Shown here: positions 20,308 to 31,549 of the stretch, piece after piece
How positions within the stretch are numbered: position 1 is the stretch's first letter
Layout: each line of letters begins with the position of its first letter
From: Asterias amurensis
Lineage: Eukaryota > Echinodermata > Asteroidea > Forcipulatida > Asteriidae
Assembly (NCBI RefSeq): GCF_032118995.1
Contig: NC_092667.1
Span: 1,666,931-1,730,930 of the forward strand
Length of the DNA stretch: 64,000 bases
Direction of reading: 5' to 3'
Notes under the pieces: model-generated
Told to the model about the DNA's origin: nothing
Databases searched by the model: none
Seen by the model: only the letters and a program-made list of their open reading frames with translations
Program-made: the position numbers and the translations under genes

Positions 20308-22042
20308 CTACAGTGCTCGTACTGGACGCTGACAGATTAACTTGTGTGTGTTTCCACAATTCCCATCGTCCCAGCCTGCATAGTCAGCCCTGCCTACAGC
20401 GCAGTCTTGGTTGCCTCTAGAATTATTTGGCTGACTATCAGCCCATCTCTTGTCCTGCACGTCAATAGCACCTTCCTCATCCAAACACACCCAGGTACCT
20501 GAACAAAGTCAATCAGAAAAAAAGTATCATTTCATCAATCTTCACTGTCCTTATCATTTGGCCCATAACAAAATGTATTCAGCCCATCTCTCGTCCTGCT
20601 GCACGTCAATAGTAGCTTCACCATCCAAACACACCCAGGTACCTGAAGCAAGTCAATCAGGACAAAGTCTCATTACATCGATGTTGGGTAAGAGATTGTA
20701 CTTAACAGAATTTTGTATGAATACAATTTGAAAATAGGAAGATCGAATATTCATATCAGGGTTTTTTTCTTTTTCTGTATCTTCTCATTTTCGATACGCA
20801 ATTGCCTGAGCGGGTTTCCGCATTTGAACACCATTCCCTGTTTTGAACACAGATTTACGACTCATGTTAATAATAACGTATGCCACACCGGGGATTAGAT
20901 TAAGCCATGAACCGGGTGTGGCGGTTTCAACTTTCCGCCGTGTTCAGTTTTCCGAATGACCAAATACGGTAAAATTACGTCATGCGATGCCTGCGCACAG
21001 CAAGCGAAAGTAGTCCACTTTTAGTGCCGTATTGAGTCATCCGTGTTACACTCTCCGGTAGCTGTCGAGGCGGCGTCCACGAGTACAACGAGCGGCGAAC
21101 GCGTGGATCGTATGAGAGAATTTGGTGTGAAGACCAAGCAAATTATCCTGTATTTATTTTAACCAGTGGCACAAGCAGTGTTGTACACATGAATACGTGT
21201 TAAGATGGGGCAAGAGAATAGTAATGTGACTAAACAGAAAAGAATCGTAATAGAAACAATTGGGGGTCACTGATAGAACTACACTACAGTACTCGCCAGT
21301 GTACTCGCGGCGGTATTTTTGTCTGACTGCGTCACCCGGAAAACTGAACACGCCGGAAAGCTAAAACCGTTCGAACAACGTGCTGGAATGTCCGGCTACG
21401 TCACCCAGAAAACTGAACACGGTGGAAGACTGAAACCGCCACACTGGGCGAGGCATTTTGGCACCGTGTTGTCAATATTATTGTCAACAAATAAAAGTAA
21501 GGTTCGAACCAACGACCTCCGGATTAACGTGCCGGCGCTCTACCAACTGAGCTATCTAGCCCTATGTTGGCGGTGTCCCTATTTTGGCAATATCCCTGTT
21601 CGGTCGAGTCCCACTCTAGTCAATTCTTTGTTCAACCCCAAAAATCATTTCACAATTTACCCAGTCAGTTTCCCTTGTGGTTTATATTGACAAATAAGAG
21701 TAAAGGACATATTTTATAAACGTCATTTCTAGAATTGTACAAACCTTCAGTTTGAATGTCGTTGCAACCAATCCAGAACCAATGGCCACTGAACATCTTG
21801 TGGAGTTGTTGTAACTCTTCTTTGGATTGAGGGACAACCATCATCCCACCCAACTGAACACAAATCTGCTTGCCCTCTTCCCATGTAACGTCGGCATCAT
21901 GCATCTTGTAGCATTTGTCTCGCCACTGGCTCCAAAAAGGATGGCATGGCTTCCAACACCGCCTGTTTGCGGCAGCGTAGTCTGCCATCATAAGTACACC
22001 AACGACACCCAGCAGTTTGCTCGCCAACATTTTGCAGACCAT
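20308..22042 (-). CDS. Secreted C-type lectin C (QPN type)
   Basis: Exons 22042-21745 and 20498-20308, phase 1 junction, 162 residues. Signal peptide as in A and B, then the lectin domain with CWKPCHPFW, FWIGCNDIQTEGTW, the loop QPNNSRG, NQDC, GWDD and KLIC. It is closest to lectin B: the second exon differs by Y/S and E/R only, both next to QPN. In the first exon, differences from B gather at the mature N-terminus (ANRRCWKPCHPFW) and around the SGHWFW stretch. The order of lectin, decayed exon, transposon and SINE is as in the other units. Ligand unknown. Confidence 0.85.
20554..20642 (-). pseudogene. Decayed duplicate of lectin exon 2 (unit C)
   Basis: Same length, acceptor and ending (WAEYILLWAK, stop) as in unit B. 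Confidence 0.7.
20916..21444 (+). mobile_element. GTGTGGCGGTTTCA element, copy C
   Basis: Same intron position as copies A and B. The inner exon-like stretch has lost its ATG, as in A. Its inverted partner is missing because unit C is truncated on the right. Confidence 0.8.
21501..21562 (-). repeat. tRNA-derived SINE head (unit C)
   Basis: Identical to the copies in A and B in both promoter boxes and at the same intron position. Confidence 0.75.
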
Positions 22043-22460
22043 CTCTTAACAAATTGAACTTAAATGAGTGCCACTAAGAAGACGCAACTTTTACGGAACG
22101 GAACTGCGCCGAGGTAGGCCTATCCAAGACTAAATATTGACGTACAATGTTCGCCCGTTTTATTGATATTGTCGTTGAGTTAAATATTAGTTTGTAAAGA
22201 CGTTCGAATGTGACAAGTCCCAAAGGGAAAAATGTGTGCCGCCCATAACGGCTATACCGGGTGATTTATGGTGATTATTGTTCACAAAGTTAAAATGAAC
22301 ACAATAGTTTCTGAAGGCTTTTAATTAAAACTCGGCATTACGTGCTCATACTGATAATTGCAATGCATTAGTTTTGGACAGTATCGTCATGATGGAAGAA
22401 AAGTAGCGGTTACAAACGAGCGTGGGGTTGGTAATTAGAGCTAAACAATGCCACCATCAT

Positions 22461-22849
22461 TTAACGGCAGTGGACACTATTTGTAATTACTCAAAATAAT
22501 TATTAGAATAAAACCTTACTTGGTAACGAGTAATGGGGAGAGGTTGGTAGTATGAAACATTGTGAGAGGCGGCTCCCTCTGAAGTGAAGTACTTTTCGAG
22601 AAAGAAGTAATTTTTCACGAATTTGATTTCGAGACCTCAGATTTAGAACTTGATGTCTCGAAATCAAGCATCTGAAAGCACACACCTGCGTGTGACAATG
22701 GTGTTTTTTTTCTTTCATTATTATCTCACAACTTCGGCGATCGATTGAGCTCAAATTTTCACAGGTTTGTTATTTTATGCATATGTTGAGATACACCAAG
22801 TGAGAAGGCTGGTCTTTGGAAATTACCAATAGTGTCCATTGTCTTTAAC
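22461..22849 (+). repeat. Family-1 MITE, lectin C upstream
   Basis: Sister of 14753-15139 in unit B, nearly identical, with the left end TTAACGGCAGTGGACACTAT. Inherited by duplication. Confidence 0.9.
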
Positions 22850-23499
22850 ACGGTTAACATAATGGACAACTGTCATTGACTTGAGTTGAAATGGTGTAAG
22901 TGATAAAAGCGTCATCGCAGCCAAAAACAGAATTTAGATTCTTTTGTACAGATATTTAACAATTTTATACATTGCATATTTATAAATAAAATTAAAAAAA
23001 AAAGAAATACAAATGCATACGAAATAAGACATAATTCAAATATAGATACGTTATAAATGGCAATGGAGTGATATAACAAATTAACCCACGTCACGCTATT
23101 GTTAAATCGCTCCATTGTTCTGCACAAATGGCGCGATGGGTAAAACTACTCACCCATTGTGCAAACGGGTGAAGCTGTCATAATAGAGTCAAGGAATAAA
23201 GTAAATGACGTCAATGACGCCATAAACCATATTTTGTTTTGAACACAGGTTAGAACTACGCATTGTTAAATAAGGGAATAAAAATGTAGTGACGAGTTCT
23301 TATGCGGGCGTTTAAAACAGCGCAGGGTCGTGGTCGTGTGATAAAGGCCCGAGCCGAACGAGTCACTACACTTTTATTCCCATTCATAAATGCCTTTTAG
23401 TAAAACAAAATTACTCTGAAATTTTATGACAATGAATTCTGAGACCCATTACAAGGTGCTACGGCGCATACAACAGCCACAACCAGGAACACCGGGGCG
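22850..23499. other. End of unit C and boundary to the inverted repeat
   Basis: It contains the single arm of the GTCACGCTATTG repeat (23088-23135), the GGGAATAAAAATGTAGTGAC element (about 23272-23384), the truncation point of unit C (about 23409-23435), and about 60 unique bases before the left arm of the large inverted repeat. Confidence 0.45.
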
Positions 23500-23663
23500 A
23501 CATTTTATTAAAAAGTATGCTTGTTTGTTTATTTGCTTTCCATGAGTTCTTGATGGGATGGGTGGGGATGAAGACTTTGAACTGATGGACTCTGCTTGCT
23601 AGGCTCGGTGTACTGCAATAGACAATGACTTCAGAGTTGGCATTTTGCCCAAATAAAAAGCTT

Positions 23664-23987
23664 TTGGACACTATTGATAATACTCAAAATAATTATTAGC
23701 ACAAAACCTTACTTGGTAATGGCGAGATGTTGACAGTATAAACATTGTGAGAAACATTGTTGATTTCGAGACCTCAGATTTATAGTTTGAGGTCTCGAAA
23801 TAATTCTGAAAGCACACAACTTCGTGTGACAAGGGTGTTTTTTCTTTCATAAATTATTATCTCGGAACTCCGACGACCAATTGGGCTCAAATTTTCACAG
23901 GTTTGTTATTTTATGCATATTGATATACAACAAGTGAAAAGACTGGTCTTTGACAATAACATTACCAACAGTGTCCAGTGTCTTTAA
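23664..23987 (+). repeat. Family-1 MITE, private to the left arm
   Basis: It starts at TTGGACACTATTGATAATAC and ends CCAACAGTGTCCAGTGTCTT, sharing its last TTTAAAG with the next copy. The right arm has no counterpart, so it came after the arms formed, or was lost from the other arm. Confidence 0.8.
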
Positions 23988-24284
23988 AGGCACTGGACAC
24001 ATGTGGTAATTACCAACAATAATTCTTAGCATAAAAACTTAATTGTTAACGAGCAACAACGAGCTGTTGATATAGTATAAAACATTGTGAGAAACGAATC
24101 TCTCTCAAAAGTTTAGTTTTTGAGAAAGAAGTAATTTCTCATTAAAATTTGAATCTGAGAAAGAATTAATGACCAATATTGAACTCAATTTTACAGATTT
24201 GTTATTTTGGCATATCAATGAGATATACACCAAGTAAGAACACTGGTCTTCGACCATCACCAAACGTGTCCGGTGCCATTAAGG
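23984..24284 (+). repeat. Diverged family-1 MITE shared by both arms
   Basis: TTTAAAGGCACTGGACACAT at the left and GTGTCCGGTGCCATTAA at the right. A short subtype lacking the GAGACCTC palindrome. The inverse copy is at 34930-35228, so it predates the arm duplication. Confidence 0.8.
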
Positions 24285-26260
24285 GGGACCCTATAACCCA
24301 AAACATGTTTATGCAATGTGTTTCTTTTTTAAAATAGTGTTGTGCGACAATTTTTCACTCAGTAAAAAATGAGACAAGTTCAGATGCTAGGCTGCAATGC
24401 AATGAGCTTTAATAGAACATTTCAAAAAATACTGCTTACAAACAAGCAGAGACAAACCCTGCGATCTGAGTAAAACAACCAGCAATTATTACATCAAGAG
24501 CTATCACAGAAATAATTGGTAAACAGTATTAGGCCCCTGTATAATGTTCTTTTATTATTTAATTAAAATATCTTTTTTCTTTCTATGTACGAAACCAGAC
24601 ACTTATAGAATGGACTTAGATGACCTTACAGTTTACATTATAAATCAATGGACAGGAACAGCAAACAATTCAGTAGGCCCTACACAGAACCTACTCGTCC
24701 CAAAAGTCCCCCATATCCCGCACAGTTCCAAAGACCCAAGACAAAGCCTTTTTATATTACACCGAAGTTTCCCATAAGCGTTACTTCCATTGGTTTTCAA
24801 AAATCATTGACATCATATAAAATCTGCATGCATTTTGCATTTTAATCCATTGCCTTGTTATAAAATGGACACAAACATAAATAAAAGGCATTAATCAGGG
24901 GGCGGGTGGCAGAGGGGATGGGGGGAATTAATTGCTTTTAGAGGGAAGAGTGAAATCGTACATGTAGCCGTGTGCAAACAAGTCAGGGGATGATTCCACA
25001 GTGTGATAACGGAAACCATTTTGATAGTTATAAAGAAGTTTCATGTAGATCCGGTTTTTTTTAAACTTAAGGACAAGCAACGAAACAATATAGGACAGTA
25101 ATGGTATGCCTATTCAGCCCATGATGCAAATAAACATACCGGGACATGAAATAAATTCATTTCGATTTAAATTAACAAATTAAAATAAGCTAAACACATT
25201 TACCAAATTGCTAAGTATATTATGAAGTTACGGGTTCAACAACATACACGAGGAACAACTGAATCTGTTTGGAATGAAAGCACACCAGCCTTATAATAAC
25301 CTGTTGCGGTTATTTGTCCTATTCTTGACAAATAAACCCATGATGTGTATCAAAGTGCTGTACATCATACAGACAGAACCACCGTCCCCAAAATTAAGCA
25401 AACCATCCAATTGGACAGCCCTACTGCAAACACAATTTGCATATTGGGCCTACATTTTACATATACCGAGCCATTACCTTATATGGTCGCAAACAACATG
25501 TAAAAGATATCATCACATTTTGAACCTTAATCTAAATAATGTTGACAATGCTAGACACAAAAACATCTTGAGTTGTTTTCTGTGTATAATGCGTATTACC
25601 ATAAAGTAGAATAACAAAAACGTGACGTACATTAGTATATCACTATATGCAGTTGACAACCAAACAAGTTACACAATTTATAGCAATGGTCCAAACAAGA
25701 GTGTTTCTAAACAATGCTGGTGCTATTCAAAATAGTTGCTACGTAAAGACAAAAAAAATTAAAAAAAGTAAATACAATAACAGTAGTGTTTTATAATTAA
25801 AAAAAATAACACTTTCCATAACACATTAAGTTCAATGTAAAACATTGCGCAGCCAAAAATAAACCGGGTGTTTAAGTTGACACATTCATAGCCCAAACAA
25901 AATTAAAATTTAAACCAAAAAGTGTAAAAAATAACACAAGCTTCTACAAGAAACAATCTGGTGTTATTGACACCCTATAGATGTTAATTTTGGTTCTCTC
26001 TTGGGTATCTATATGTAATAACACACGTGGTATCAATTGTAACACCCAGCCTTTGCAGTGTATACAAAAATATATTCGAGATATCATCCCACAACCTCGT
26101 TCCGTATAAAGAAAATCTTAGTCCCCCCCCCCCTAAAAAAAAAAAAAAAAAACTTACCACACTATTCACACAACAGTGCCCCAAAATGTGCCAAGTGGTG
26201 CCCATCACGCCACTAAACACACCGTAGAAATACTATGAAAACAACTCACCAAGTAATTCT
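24285..26260. other. Body of the left arm
   Basis: AT-rich, no gene. A 65-codon frame at 24648-24845 is kept in the other arm, but it has no start context, splice signals or domain, and its mirror simply follows the high identity of the arms. A poly-C/poly-A run lies at 26121-26151. Confidence 0.5.
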
Positions 26261-26638
26261 TACAGACACCGGACACTATTGATAATTGGCCTTCACAGTT
26301 GGTGTATCTCAACATATGCATAAAATAACAAACCTGTGAAAATTTGAGCTCAATCGGTCGTCGAAGTTGCGAGATATTAATGAAAGAAAAAAAACACCCA
26401 TGTCACACAAAATTGTGTGCTTTCAGATGCTTGATTTAGAGACCTCAATTTTTAAATCTGAGGTCTCGAAATCAAATTTGTGGAAAATTACTTCTTTATC
26501 GAAAACTACGTCACTTCAGAGGAAGCCGTTTCTCACAATGATTTATACTGTCAACCTCTCCCCATTACTCGTTACCAATTAAGGTTTTATGCTACTGATT
26601 ATTTTGAGTAATTACCAATAGTGTCCACTGCCTTTAAG
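26261..26638 (-). repeat. Family-1 MITE crossing the inner end of the left arm
   Basis: Full copy from ACACCGGACACTATTGATAA to AATAGTGTCCACTGCCTTTAA. Its first 125 bases or so belong to the inverted repeat; the rest has no mirror, because the right-hand copy (32770-32907) is cut. The inner edge of the inverted repeat therefore lies inside this MITE. Confidence 0.85.
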
Positions 26639-26933
26639 TAAATATTGGTAGTTTGTTGTCAACCCGAGAACTTAACAGCTATCCGTTCTTCAATATTCTG
26701 GGAGGAAAAATTAATCATTCTTTGAAAAACAAAGTGATGTACATTTTAAAAGTTCGAGCAGAACCAGCCTCCACAGAAATACTGCCAAAACTTCCTGTTG
26801 TACAGAAGTTTCATTCCTCGGACTTTTTGTAGTTTAAATAAAATCTGCATACACTTTTACAATCGAGTCGTTGCTGCATAATATGGTCACAAACAATGTA
26901 AAACACATCACACGTTTCACCCAAATTTAGTTA

Positions 26934-27139
26934 TACACTCTAAAAACTCCCGGGTCAGAATTTACCCTGATTTGGGTCCCATGGGGGCCAGACCCATTTA
27001 TGGGTCAGTTTGACCCGGAATCCGAGTCAAAATCCCCGCTTATAACCAAATTTCTGGTCACAATATCAAGGAGTCCGGGTCAAACCAACCCGGAAATGGG
27101 TCTGGGCCCCCTGGGACCCAAATCCGGGTCAAGAGTGTA
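26934..27139. mobile_element. TACACTCTAAAAACTCCCGG element, third copy
   Basis: TACACTCTAAAAACTCCCGG at the left, AAGAGTGTAA at the right, with inner GACCCATTTATGGGTC and GACCCGGAATCCG blocks. Shorter and more diverged than the copies in units B and C. Confidence 0.8.
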
Positions 27140-27424
27140 ATGTCAATTGTTCTATGTACAAGACTGTTGATGTTCTTTTTGGACAATGCATTTTACCATA
27201 ATAGCAATTTTTAAGTCAATTGTTTGTAAGCTTTTCCACTCCCGTGATGCTTGAACATGGTACATGGACGAAGACCAACATTTAGGAAATAGGCCTATAC
27301 GCTCGTTCCTTCGACAGTGGCATCATGGATCGAGAGTGAATGGCATCAGAACAATGTTTTTTTTCTGACTCAAAGTAAATAGACTGTGCAAGTCTCTTGC
27401 AATGTGCAACAAATGGAAATTTGG

Positions 27425-27503
27425 TTGGTAATCCTGTTTTTATCAAGGAAAAGTTTCATGCTAAGCAAATTTTTGTGCTAAGCAGCTCTATGAAATTGGG
27501 CCC
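27425..27503. repeat. Half of a GGGCCCAATTTCAT-type element
   Basis: The stretch GTGCTAAGCAGCTCTATGAA and then ATTGGGCCC matches the right end of the element at 39744-39986. No left end could be seen. Confidence 0.5.
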
Positions 27504-27689
27504 TGAGCGTCACTTAAAACATGTCTATGCAATGTAAATAACATGTATTGAAACATCTGTTAAAATATATACCTTACATTCTTCAAATAATCACTGATGA
27601 CAGTGTCATAAATAATTGACAGAAAAAATCAACAGTCGAGTTTGCCAAAAATTATTTGTTTTATAACCACTTCAGAATATTAATTTTTT

Positions 27690-27869
27690 GACTTTACCCA
27701 TGTACACCGATGTGTGTTAGAACTGTATACTCAGAACTTACCCGAGTCCTGTAGAAATATCGCAGGCATTTATTACTCGGGTGAGATTCAAACCCAAGAC
27801 CTTTGCAATTCTAGAGCAGTGTCTTACTTACCAACTAGACCACCGAGATTGCCCGGTGGCTAGAGGCAG
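27690..27869 (-). repeat. tRNA-derived SINE, copy 1
   Basis: Minus strand: an A-box-like GGTGGTCTAGTTGGTAAG, a B-box-like GGGTTTGAATC, then a tail with a small hairpin (TATCGCAGGCATTTATTACT region) and AACACACATCGGTGTACATG. A second copy follows in the same orientation 72 bases further on. Confidence 0.75.
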
Positions 27870-27940
27870 TTTCGAGTTCTATGTTTTAGCAGCGGGTACT
27901 GCAAACGATTTAAAAGGTGTTAAATTTGCATCATTGTGTT

Positions 27941-28104
27941 GTTTACCCATATACACCGATGTGTGTTAGCACTTTATACTCGGTACTTACCCGAGTTCTG
28001 TGAAAAAATCACAGGCATATTACTTGGGTGGGACTCGAACCCATGACCTTTGCAATTCTGCAGTGTCATATCAATTAGACCATCGAGATTGCCCGGTGGC
28101 TATA
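27941..28104 (-). repeat. tRNA-derived SINE, copy 2
   Basis: Same structure as copy 1 with a better B box (GGGTTCGAGTC) and the same tail AACACACATCGGTGTATATG. The pair looks like two insertions of one family or a local duplication. Confidence 0.75.
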
Positions 28105-28991
28105 GAGGTAGTTCGAATAATATATTTTATTTATTTTATTTTAAATCTTCGGACATAATTCTTTGTTGGCAGGGGCCGTCCAGGGTAAGGCAAAAGTTTT
28201 AAAAACTGCCATCAAAGCGATGTGCCCTCCCAGACCCCTCCAACAAAAAACATACATGTTTATAAAAATACAGAAAATAAAAGCACGAATTTAAAAAATA
28301 TAGATAATAACATATAAAAGTACAAAACGCCACATTCAATTAAAATCATTAAACTCCGAACTGGCAGTTCGAACCCTTCAGAATTACCAACTTTGTCTCT
28401 TCCTTTTTTCTGTCTCCACAAAGTTAAGAATAAAGGGGACTTCCTTATAATATTGGGCACTTTTGATGTTGACGTTGATGTTGACGTTGTTGTTTACAAA
28501 GATTAACATTCATTTGCAAAATGAACCTGCGTAAGGTGATTTATTTAATTCCTCGCGGTAATTACAAGCTAAAAAATAACAGGAGACTGTTTGGGGCATG
28601 TTGTTTGCTTGTTTGATGAAGGTGCTAGCTGGGGATGTTGATTTTACGTTCGTTAAAAAAAAGTTAAACCTACAATTGAAAGATAAGCTGCATGGAGAGT
28701 TTAATTCCAAAGGTCGGTTACACTATATACTACATATTCAGAACATAGTTTGCGAAACGCCACTTCGAGGAGAACCATCCCACCAACGTTAGCAAGTGTG
28801 TAATACTGTGTTGAGAGATTTGAGAACTTTACTTATTTTCCCTCTTATCACAACTTTAAACAAGGTAAGTTAGAAGAAGTATTAATTTAAAATAAGTTGG
28901 CACGCTCGAATATTATTTCAACACAAATTTGTAAGGAAGTTGTGAGTGAAATTATTCATTTTTCTCAATTGTTTTTCTTCTAAACCATCAG

Positions 28992-31360
28992 ATGGCTACA
29001 CACTCTTTGAACACAACACTGAACTGGTTGCTTGACAGACATATGGAATGCATCATTTGTAGTGAGAAATACAACAGGCCCAAAGTACTCACCTGTTTGC
29101 ACACCTTCTGTCAAGAATGTCTGCTGAACTACTACAGAGATAAAAAGGTGATGCCCTGTCCGATTTGTGACAAGCTGACACCGCTTCCCGAGGATGGGGT
29201 TCCTGGTCTGAAAGCCAACTTTTTCATCGACTGTCTCTTAGATGATTTTTCAACGCTGAAGACTGGTGCTTCAAGTTCCGAAAAGCAGTCAGAAGATGGA
29301 GTGAAACGTGAGCAACACACAGAGTGTCTTAAACTGTTTTGTGTGCCGTGCAAGAAACTAACCTCTCGAGAATGTGCTGTCATAGATCACCCGGAAACTG
29401 GCGCCCACCGCATCATTGATTGTAAAGATGCTGCTCTTGAACTTAGGAAGTCTTTACAAGATGCTTTTCCTGATCGCAAGAGAGACATCGAGGGATGTAA
29501 ACAGTCATTGCAGGCTTCATCCAAAGCGAAGAATGACTTTGAAGAGAGGGTAGCAATTGCCGTAGCAGCAGTTCACGCAAAGGTAACTGAGGTAACAGCA
29601 CAGGTGAATAGAGAAGAGGAAAGATTGCTTAAAGATATTGAAACCCTGATGCAAGGTCGCAACGCAAGATTTGATGAGCATGGTGAGACTGTGACCAAGA
29701 TGCTGCAGGAGACACAATACACACTGGATGTAGCTGAAGATATTGTCAAGAATTGCTCCGACTCGACCTTCCTTGATCTGTATCCTGACATGACATCACT
29801 GATGACCAGCAGTCAACCTGTTCCTCAGATTGACCGTCGTCTCTCACGGCTGACTTTTGAACAGAGCACTACTACTGATATTGATCTCGGAACGCTTGAA
29901 AAAGAAGGCGAATTGCAGCCTGTGAAAGAGGGCAAATGGGAGCTTTGTAACAAGTTTGAAATTTGTCCTGTCATCACTGGCATGGTTGCTTTAGCTCATT
30001 CTAATGAACTTGCAGTGATACCGCATGACCAGCCTCGAGCGGTTATCATCAATGACTCCACAGGCAAAGTCGCCAACGCGTTGCAAGTACAAGCTGGTAA
30101 GTCAGATTCATGATTTCAAGTTATAAAGTCAATAGTTTTGATCTGAGGTGAGGAAGAAAATTAGAGAGAGATCAGTTCCAGCAATGCAGTAACACAGTCA
30201 CAAACCAAGATCAAAACAATCAGTACATATAATGAGGGAAGATGCTAATAAGGGAAAGTAATAACATAATTTTTTTGGGGGGGAAACCTATATAGGCCTA
30301 CTACTTAAAGGCAGTGGACACTGTTGGTAATTACTGAAAAACAATTATTAGCATAAAACCTTACTTGGTAACGAGTAATGGGGAGCTGTTGATAGTATAA
30401 AAAATTGTGAGAAACGGCTCCCTCTGAAGTGACGTAGTTTTCGAGAGAGAAGTAATTTTCCACGAATTTGATTTCGAGACCTCAAGTTTAGAATTTGAGG
30501 GCTCGAAATCAAGCATCTGAAAGCGTACATCTTTGTGTGACAAGGGTGTTTTTTCTTTCATTATTATCTCGACGAGCAATCGAGCTCAAATTTTCACAGG
30601 TTTGTTATTTTATGCATATATTGAGATACTCCAAGTGAGAAGACTGGTCTTTGACAATTACCAATAGTGTCCATGTCTTTAAACTTCCGTTAAAAACAAT
30701 GTACTCAACTCGGAATTCTTTGTCATAGGTGCACATAGCATTGTGGAAGCTCAGGATAAGTTGGTGGTTGTGTCTACTGAGTCTGACCGCGTCAATGTGT
30801 ACAATAGGGATGGGACACGAGAATTTGACTTTGGCACCGTGCCTGAACATCTGCATGGTAGAGACTTCAATGTTAACCTCCGCGGTGTAGCAGTCAAAAG
30901 GATGGGAACCATCATTGTAGGTGACGTGAGTAACACAAGTATCAGTGAACACTTCCCCGATGGTTCAATACTACGCCTCATATTTTTTAAGGGTGATAAA
31001 CAACCCTTTGACCTAGCAGTTGACAGTCAAGACAGAATTGTAGTAGGTGATCGTAGTAGTGAAGTTGTTGTTATAGATGACAATGGTGACACATTAATCA
31101 CAATTAAACCAACTATTGGTGGTGTTAACAAAGTTAAGTGTGTAAGTATGGTCTGTGACGGCTCAGGTATCTACATTACGGTGAGCTTTCGGATTGACAA
31201 TGAGAGGCATAGTCACATTCATCAGTATGATAACGAAGGTAATTTCCTCAAATGTATCATTAAGGATCTATTTTGTCCCATGGCAATACAGTTTACATCA
31301 GATGGGCAGCGGCTGGCAGTTGCAGATACCCCCGAAACGAAGATTTATCATAAGGTGTGA
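28992..31360 (+). CDS. TRIM-type RING E3 ligase with B-box, coiled coil and NHL-like propeller
   Basis: Coding exons 28992-30096 and 30729-31360 join in phase 1 (GCT-G|GT-GCA) to 578 residues. The ATG directly follows a TCAG acceptor; a non-coding exon ends at 28864. RING-HC at 20-59: C20, C23, C35, H37, C40, C43, C56, C59. B-box 2 at about 106-139 keeps H109, C117, C120, C128, H133 and H139 but has R106 and S125 where cysteines are usual, so its second zinc site may be weak. Coiled coil about 145-270. Residues about 320-578 form beta-propeller-like repeats (FDLAVDSQDRIVVGD, MAIQFTSDGQRLAVAD), as in TRIM2/3/32/71 and TRIM56-like proteins. Expected activity: ubiquitin transfer to a partner bound by the propeller; target unknown. 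The intron is mostly one MITE. Polyadenylation signals lie at 31512 and 31544. Confidence 0.88.
30305..30682 (+). repeat. Family-1 MITE in the TRIM intron
   Basis: TTAAAGGCAGTGGACACTGT to AATAGTGTCCATGTCTTTAA. It fills about 60% of the 632-base intron and ends about 45 bases before the acceptor of the propeller exon. Confidence 0.9.
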
Positions 31361-31511
31361 TGATAATTTCAATAACACGTACTATTTCAAGGTGATTGAC
31401 CATCTCAACTGTCTCATTTAGCAAAACAGTTTCTTTGTGGTGAGCGTCTTGAGTATAAGTGCTATGTGTCTCAATTCACCTTGAATTCATCCTGTCTTGA
31501 TAAACTTGTAA

Positions 31512-31549
31512 AATAAAAGAAATAAGACCCGAGTGTTGTAAAGAATAAA
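31512..31549 (+). terminator. Polyadenylation signals of the TRIM gene
   Basis: AATAAA occurs at 31512-31517 and 31544-31549, about 150-190 bases after the stop codon, a plausible 3' untranslated length. Confidence 0.5.

Larger units (their letters stand above)
18403..23435. repeat. Tandem duplication unit C (lectin unit, truncated)
   Basis: It parallels unit B from its left edge through lectin C and upstream. Near 23409 it jumps from the GCCTTTTAGTAAAACAAAA stretch to sequence that sits about 560 bases further on in B (ATTACTCTGGAATTTTATGA). It ends near 23435, just before the large inverted repeat. The A'/B'-type element and the exon-like sequences are missing. Confidence 0.75.
23500..26385 (+). 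repeat. Left arm of the large inverted repeat
   Basis: This stretch recurs in reverse at 32775-35795. Anchors: GGAAAGCAAATAAACAAACA (right, from about 35760) against its inverse here at about 23525; CCCCTGTATAATGTT here near 24534 against its inverse at 34637; ATCAATTGTAACACCC near 26032 against its inverse near 33127. The sums of paired positions stay near 59160-59280, so the arms are collinear with small gaps. Sampled stretches look over 90% identical. The family-1 MITE at 23664-23987 is private to this arm. No coding region is supported in the arm. Confidence 0.85.
26639..28991. other. Spacer between left arm and TRIM gene
   Basis: Non-coding: a GGGTCA-type element (26934-27139), an inverted piece of the unit A/B repeat (about 27225-27385), half of a GGGCCCAATTTCATG-type element ending at 27503, two tRNA-derived SINEs, and, up to 28864, a probable non-coding first exon of the TRIM gene with donor CAAG|GTAAGT. 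Confidence 0.5.

Noticed and set aside
24648-24845. 65-codon frame kept in both arms of the inverted repeat (mirror at 34344-34541)
   Set aside because: Conservation follows from the overall identity of the arms; there is no coding signal beyond the lack of stops.
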